A DNA stretch of 64,000 nucleotides, taken from the NCBI GenBank assembly GCA_918807975.1, contig OU964932.1, positions 16,585,501-16,649,500 of the forward strand, given 5' to 3'. The translations under genes were made by a program, and so were the position numbers. Below are positions 61,201-64,000 of this stretch, piece after piece. How positions within the stretch are numbered: position 1 is the first letter of the stretch; each line of letters starts with the position of its first letter. The notes beneath the pieces are model-generated. The model saw only the letters and a list, made by a program, of their open reading frames with translations. It had not been told where the DNA came from and did not search any database. The DNA is from Aplidium turbinatum. Taxonomy: Eukaryota; Chordata; Ascidiacea; Aplousobranchia; Polyclinidae.

Positions 61201-62339
61201 AAGTCACAAGTAGAGTAGACAACCGGAAACAGACATTGCCGTCGGCTGCAGCGTGGGTCAGGTGTACGTCGGAAGGCGTACACCGATGCATAGCGCCATA
61301 GCCGTAGGAGAGTAAAACATTTTGGGGGGGCGAACAAAATTTGCCCAAATTTTGTCTTTGCGTATATATTTTTAAAAACATAAAATTACTCACAACCTCT
61401 GAGATAGTGCAGTCTAAGAACTCCACAGTCGTCAACTTGGCGGTGTACAAAAACACAGGCAGCAAAACGTTCAACTTAGCAAAACAAGGCTGAATTAACT
61501 TTAAAGTAAATAAACCATCAAATTTAAATAATTTTCTTGTGGCACAAAAATATGTATATATATTAGGCCTACCTGGATTCAACAACAATTTAAACTGAGA
61601 ATTCAACAATAACTGGACAACAGTGGCTAAATATCCAAGTCGTCAGATCATTTCAAAATCTCTAGCTCAATTGCAATAAAAAGCCAGACCAAAAGTAGCT
61701 GAATCTTTTCATTATAAAGATAGTTCAAAATATCAAGAGTCAAGATTCGTAAATTAGCATTGAAAAAATCTCAAATGACAACCTATTTACTTATCAAACA
61801 AGTAACATTACTTAATCTATGCTACTAACAACCTGAAAAGAATTCTACTGTACAGTTTATCATACTATGCACATCAAATTTGCTCCTTTGAACAAAACTA
61901 AGTTGCTATTAGTATTAGTATGAATATTGATCTCATATTACAGTGAAGTTATAGCCAATGTTTTTTCATTAACATAATTACTGTACGGTACCAAGATATT
62001 CTAAGTTCATGATGAAGCAACTACTGAAATCGCAGGCACTGAACCAAAATAACTCATATATAGGTAATAACTTCAAACTCAATCCTTGCCAGAAAATACA
62101 GACAACATCATCAATACTGTCTATATTGCCTGATATTTTAACCGCATGAATTGGATGCCAAAGCAACATAACACTTGCCTATATATTTTGATCATTGATT
62201 ACTATAATATGTACTGTGTCATATATGGTAAATAGCTGAGCATATCAACCCTAGGACTGACAAAGACAAACAGCAGTTAATACAAAAAATAATTTTTATG
62301 TATATAAAAAACATTTCAACTGTAGCCCACAAGTTCAGT
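61200..62339. other. No recognisable gene
   Basis: The 136-codon minus frame at 61199-61609 overlaps a low-complexity GTACGTCGGAAGGCGTAC segment and has no similarity I can name. Confidence 0.4.
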
Positions 62340-63521
62340 TCACAAAAACATGAAATCAAACACTGGAAAATTCACAGATACTAAAACGAAGCTTACACCA
62401 TTCTCTACAAATTGTAACATACCAAATACGATAGTTTCCAAATTTGAAGATGGCACAGTTTACATTCATGGGAAAATCTTAATGTACTGTATTTCATACA
62501 AAATATTACACTATAACAAATATACAAAGTTTTTAAACTGTTAAGATGTTGAAAACTCATAGTAGCCTAAGATTGATTTGCCCAATAACTATACATTTTT
62601 GCCCAAATATTTTTACAAATAAATGCATCAGTAGAATATATATAATGAAGCAAAAAACCTCATAAGATTACCAGCACCCAGCAGGGTTTCAAAATTCCAC
62701 CAATGAAGAAATGTAGTGTATATATATCCTAATGATTATATTAGTAATAGCTTACCTCTGCTTGCTAATTGCATTATTTTACATTTTGCAGATATATACT
62801 GAATCGAAGCTTAACATTCTGCCCAAATTGCAATACACCAAATACAAAAGTTCCAAAACTGATGACACTACATTTAACATTTTAAGAAAAAATGTTAATG
62901 TATTTCATACAAAATGCAACACTATAAACAAATTCCTAAACTAGAAAGATTTTGAAAACTCATGGTAAGATTGATTTTTCCAATAACTCGACATTTTTTC
63001 CCAAATATTTTTACAAATAAATACAATAGTAGAATATAGAGAAAGAAGCAAAAAACCTCATAAGATTACCAGTAGGCTACCCAGCAAGGTTTCAAAATTC
63101 CACCAATGAAAAAATGTAGTGTATATCCTAATGAACATCGGTAATAAGCTTACCGGTACCTCTGCTTGCTAATTGCATTTTCTTACATTTTGCAGATATA
63201 TACTGAATCGAAGCTTACCATTCTGCCCAAATTGCAATATACCAAATACAAAAGTTCCAAAACTGATGACACTACATTTAACATTTAAAGAAAAAATGTT
63301 AATGTATTTCATACAAAATGCAACACTATAAACAAATTCCTAAACTAGAAAGATTTTGAAAACTCATGGTAAGATTGATTTTTCCAATAACTCGACATTT
63401 TTGCCCAAATATTTTTACAAATAAATACAATAGTAGAATATAGAGAAAGAAGCAAAAAACCTCATAAGATTACCAGTAGGCTACCCAGCAAGGTTTCAAA
63501 ATTCCACCAATGAAGAAATGT
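62340..63521. repeat. Tandem repeat, about three units of ~403 bp
   Basis: Shared blocks such as CTGAATCGAAGCTTA[AC]CATT (62803 and 63206) and AAACTCATGGTAAGATTGAT recur about every 403-406 bp. The last two units are nearly identical and the first is clearly older. AAAAAACCTCATAAGATTAC occurs once per unit. Short frames inside are not conserved between units. Confidence 0.8.
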
Positions 63522-64000
63522 ACCGGTTGTCTTAAACGTTTTCTGCCTAGACTGGATAAAGTGCAGGCCTTACTTATTAGAAGAAATGGTGTATTGAAAA
63601 CGACAATAATAAAACGAAACAAACAGTTGCTTACCGACTTCTTACATATTCCCTAGTCACTCCAAATCTCCAGTTCTCCAGATTTATAAAACAATGACCA
63701 CTCCAGTCCATGCCAAAACGTAAAAAAAAAGATCAACTAGCAAAAATTGTTAATGCATGGCCGGGTCACTCAAGCATGAAAATAGAATGGAGCAGAGATA
63801 CAACAATAATATTAAATGGGCGGGGAATCGTTTCTAACATACCCACCCCCAAAACCAGAGTTTAACAAATGAGGGTTTTACCAATGTAAAACGATTAAAA
63901 CGAAGCAAAACACAAACCAATTAATTGCCACAAGGTGGCCACATAAACGACAATTAACATGAATTATGCAAATGTCGACCAGAATCAAAAATATTCGCGG
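63522..64000. other. No recognisable feature
   Basis: Nothing coding or repeated was identified before the window edge. Confidence 0.4.

Noticed and set aside
61199-61609. 136-codon minus frame
   Set aside because: No recognisable domain; part lies in repeat-like GC-rich sequence.

Overview
The window is AT-rich animal nuclear DNA with spliced genes (GT-AG introns of about 100 bp to 6.4 kb), low gene density and many DNA transposons, MITEs and tRNA-derived SINEs. An invertebrate deuterostome, most likely an ascidian-like tunicate, fits best. The reasons are an invertebrate-type peptide GPCR, a diselenide selenoprotein known from aquatic animals, Merlin and Kolobok transposons, start codons lying just after splice-acceptor-like AGs (as expected with spliced-leader trans-splicing), and one exact copy of the 16-nt Ciona spliced-leader sequence, although that copy sits inside a hairpin element. 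The species assignment is inference.

Layout. 1-12748: no recognisable gene; SINEs and MITEs, one a SINE inserted in a MITE. 12749-30354 (+): an 11-exon gene for an 883-residue protein with a disordered middle, a coiled coil and a C-terminal SAM domain; its introns hold a Kolobok remnant (17750-19109) and a foldback element with 218-bp arms (22413-23168). 29210-38000: a cluster of hAT MITEs with clean 8-bp target duplications (one nested in another), two hairpin elements and an internally deleted hAT transposon. 40150-41334 (-): an intronless rhodopsin-class peptide GPCR. 45401-50632: a Merlin-type transposon whose two arms are inverted arrays of a 372-400 bp unit, each unit carrying a small open reading frame. 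51514-55035: a 3.5-kb palindrome made of two inverted copies of one transposon end. 55215-55667 (+): TMEM242. 56567-59280 (+): a six-exon gene for selenoprotein L, with two in-frame TGA codons forming a U-x-x-U redox motif, and a good SECIS candidate at 60192-60255. 60300-64000: no gene seen; one SINE and about three tandem copies of a ~403-bp repeat.

The strongest result is the selenoprotein L gene, which standard gene finders would cut at the first TGA. TMEM242 (mitochondrial complex assembly) and selenoprotein L (thiol/selenol redox) are neighbours on the same strand, but nothing in the sequence proves a functional link. No retrovirus, LTR element or Polinton was recognised.
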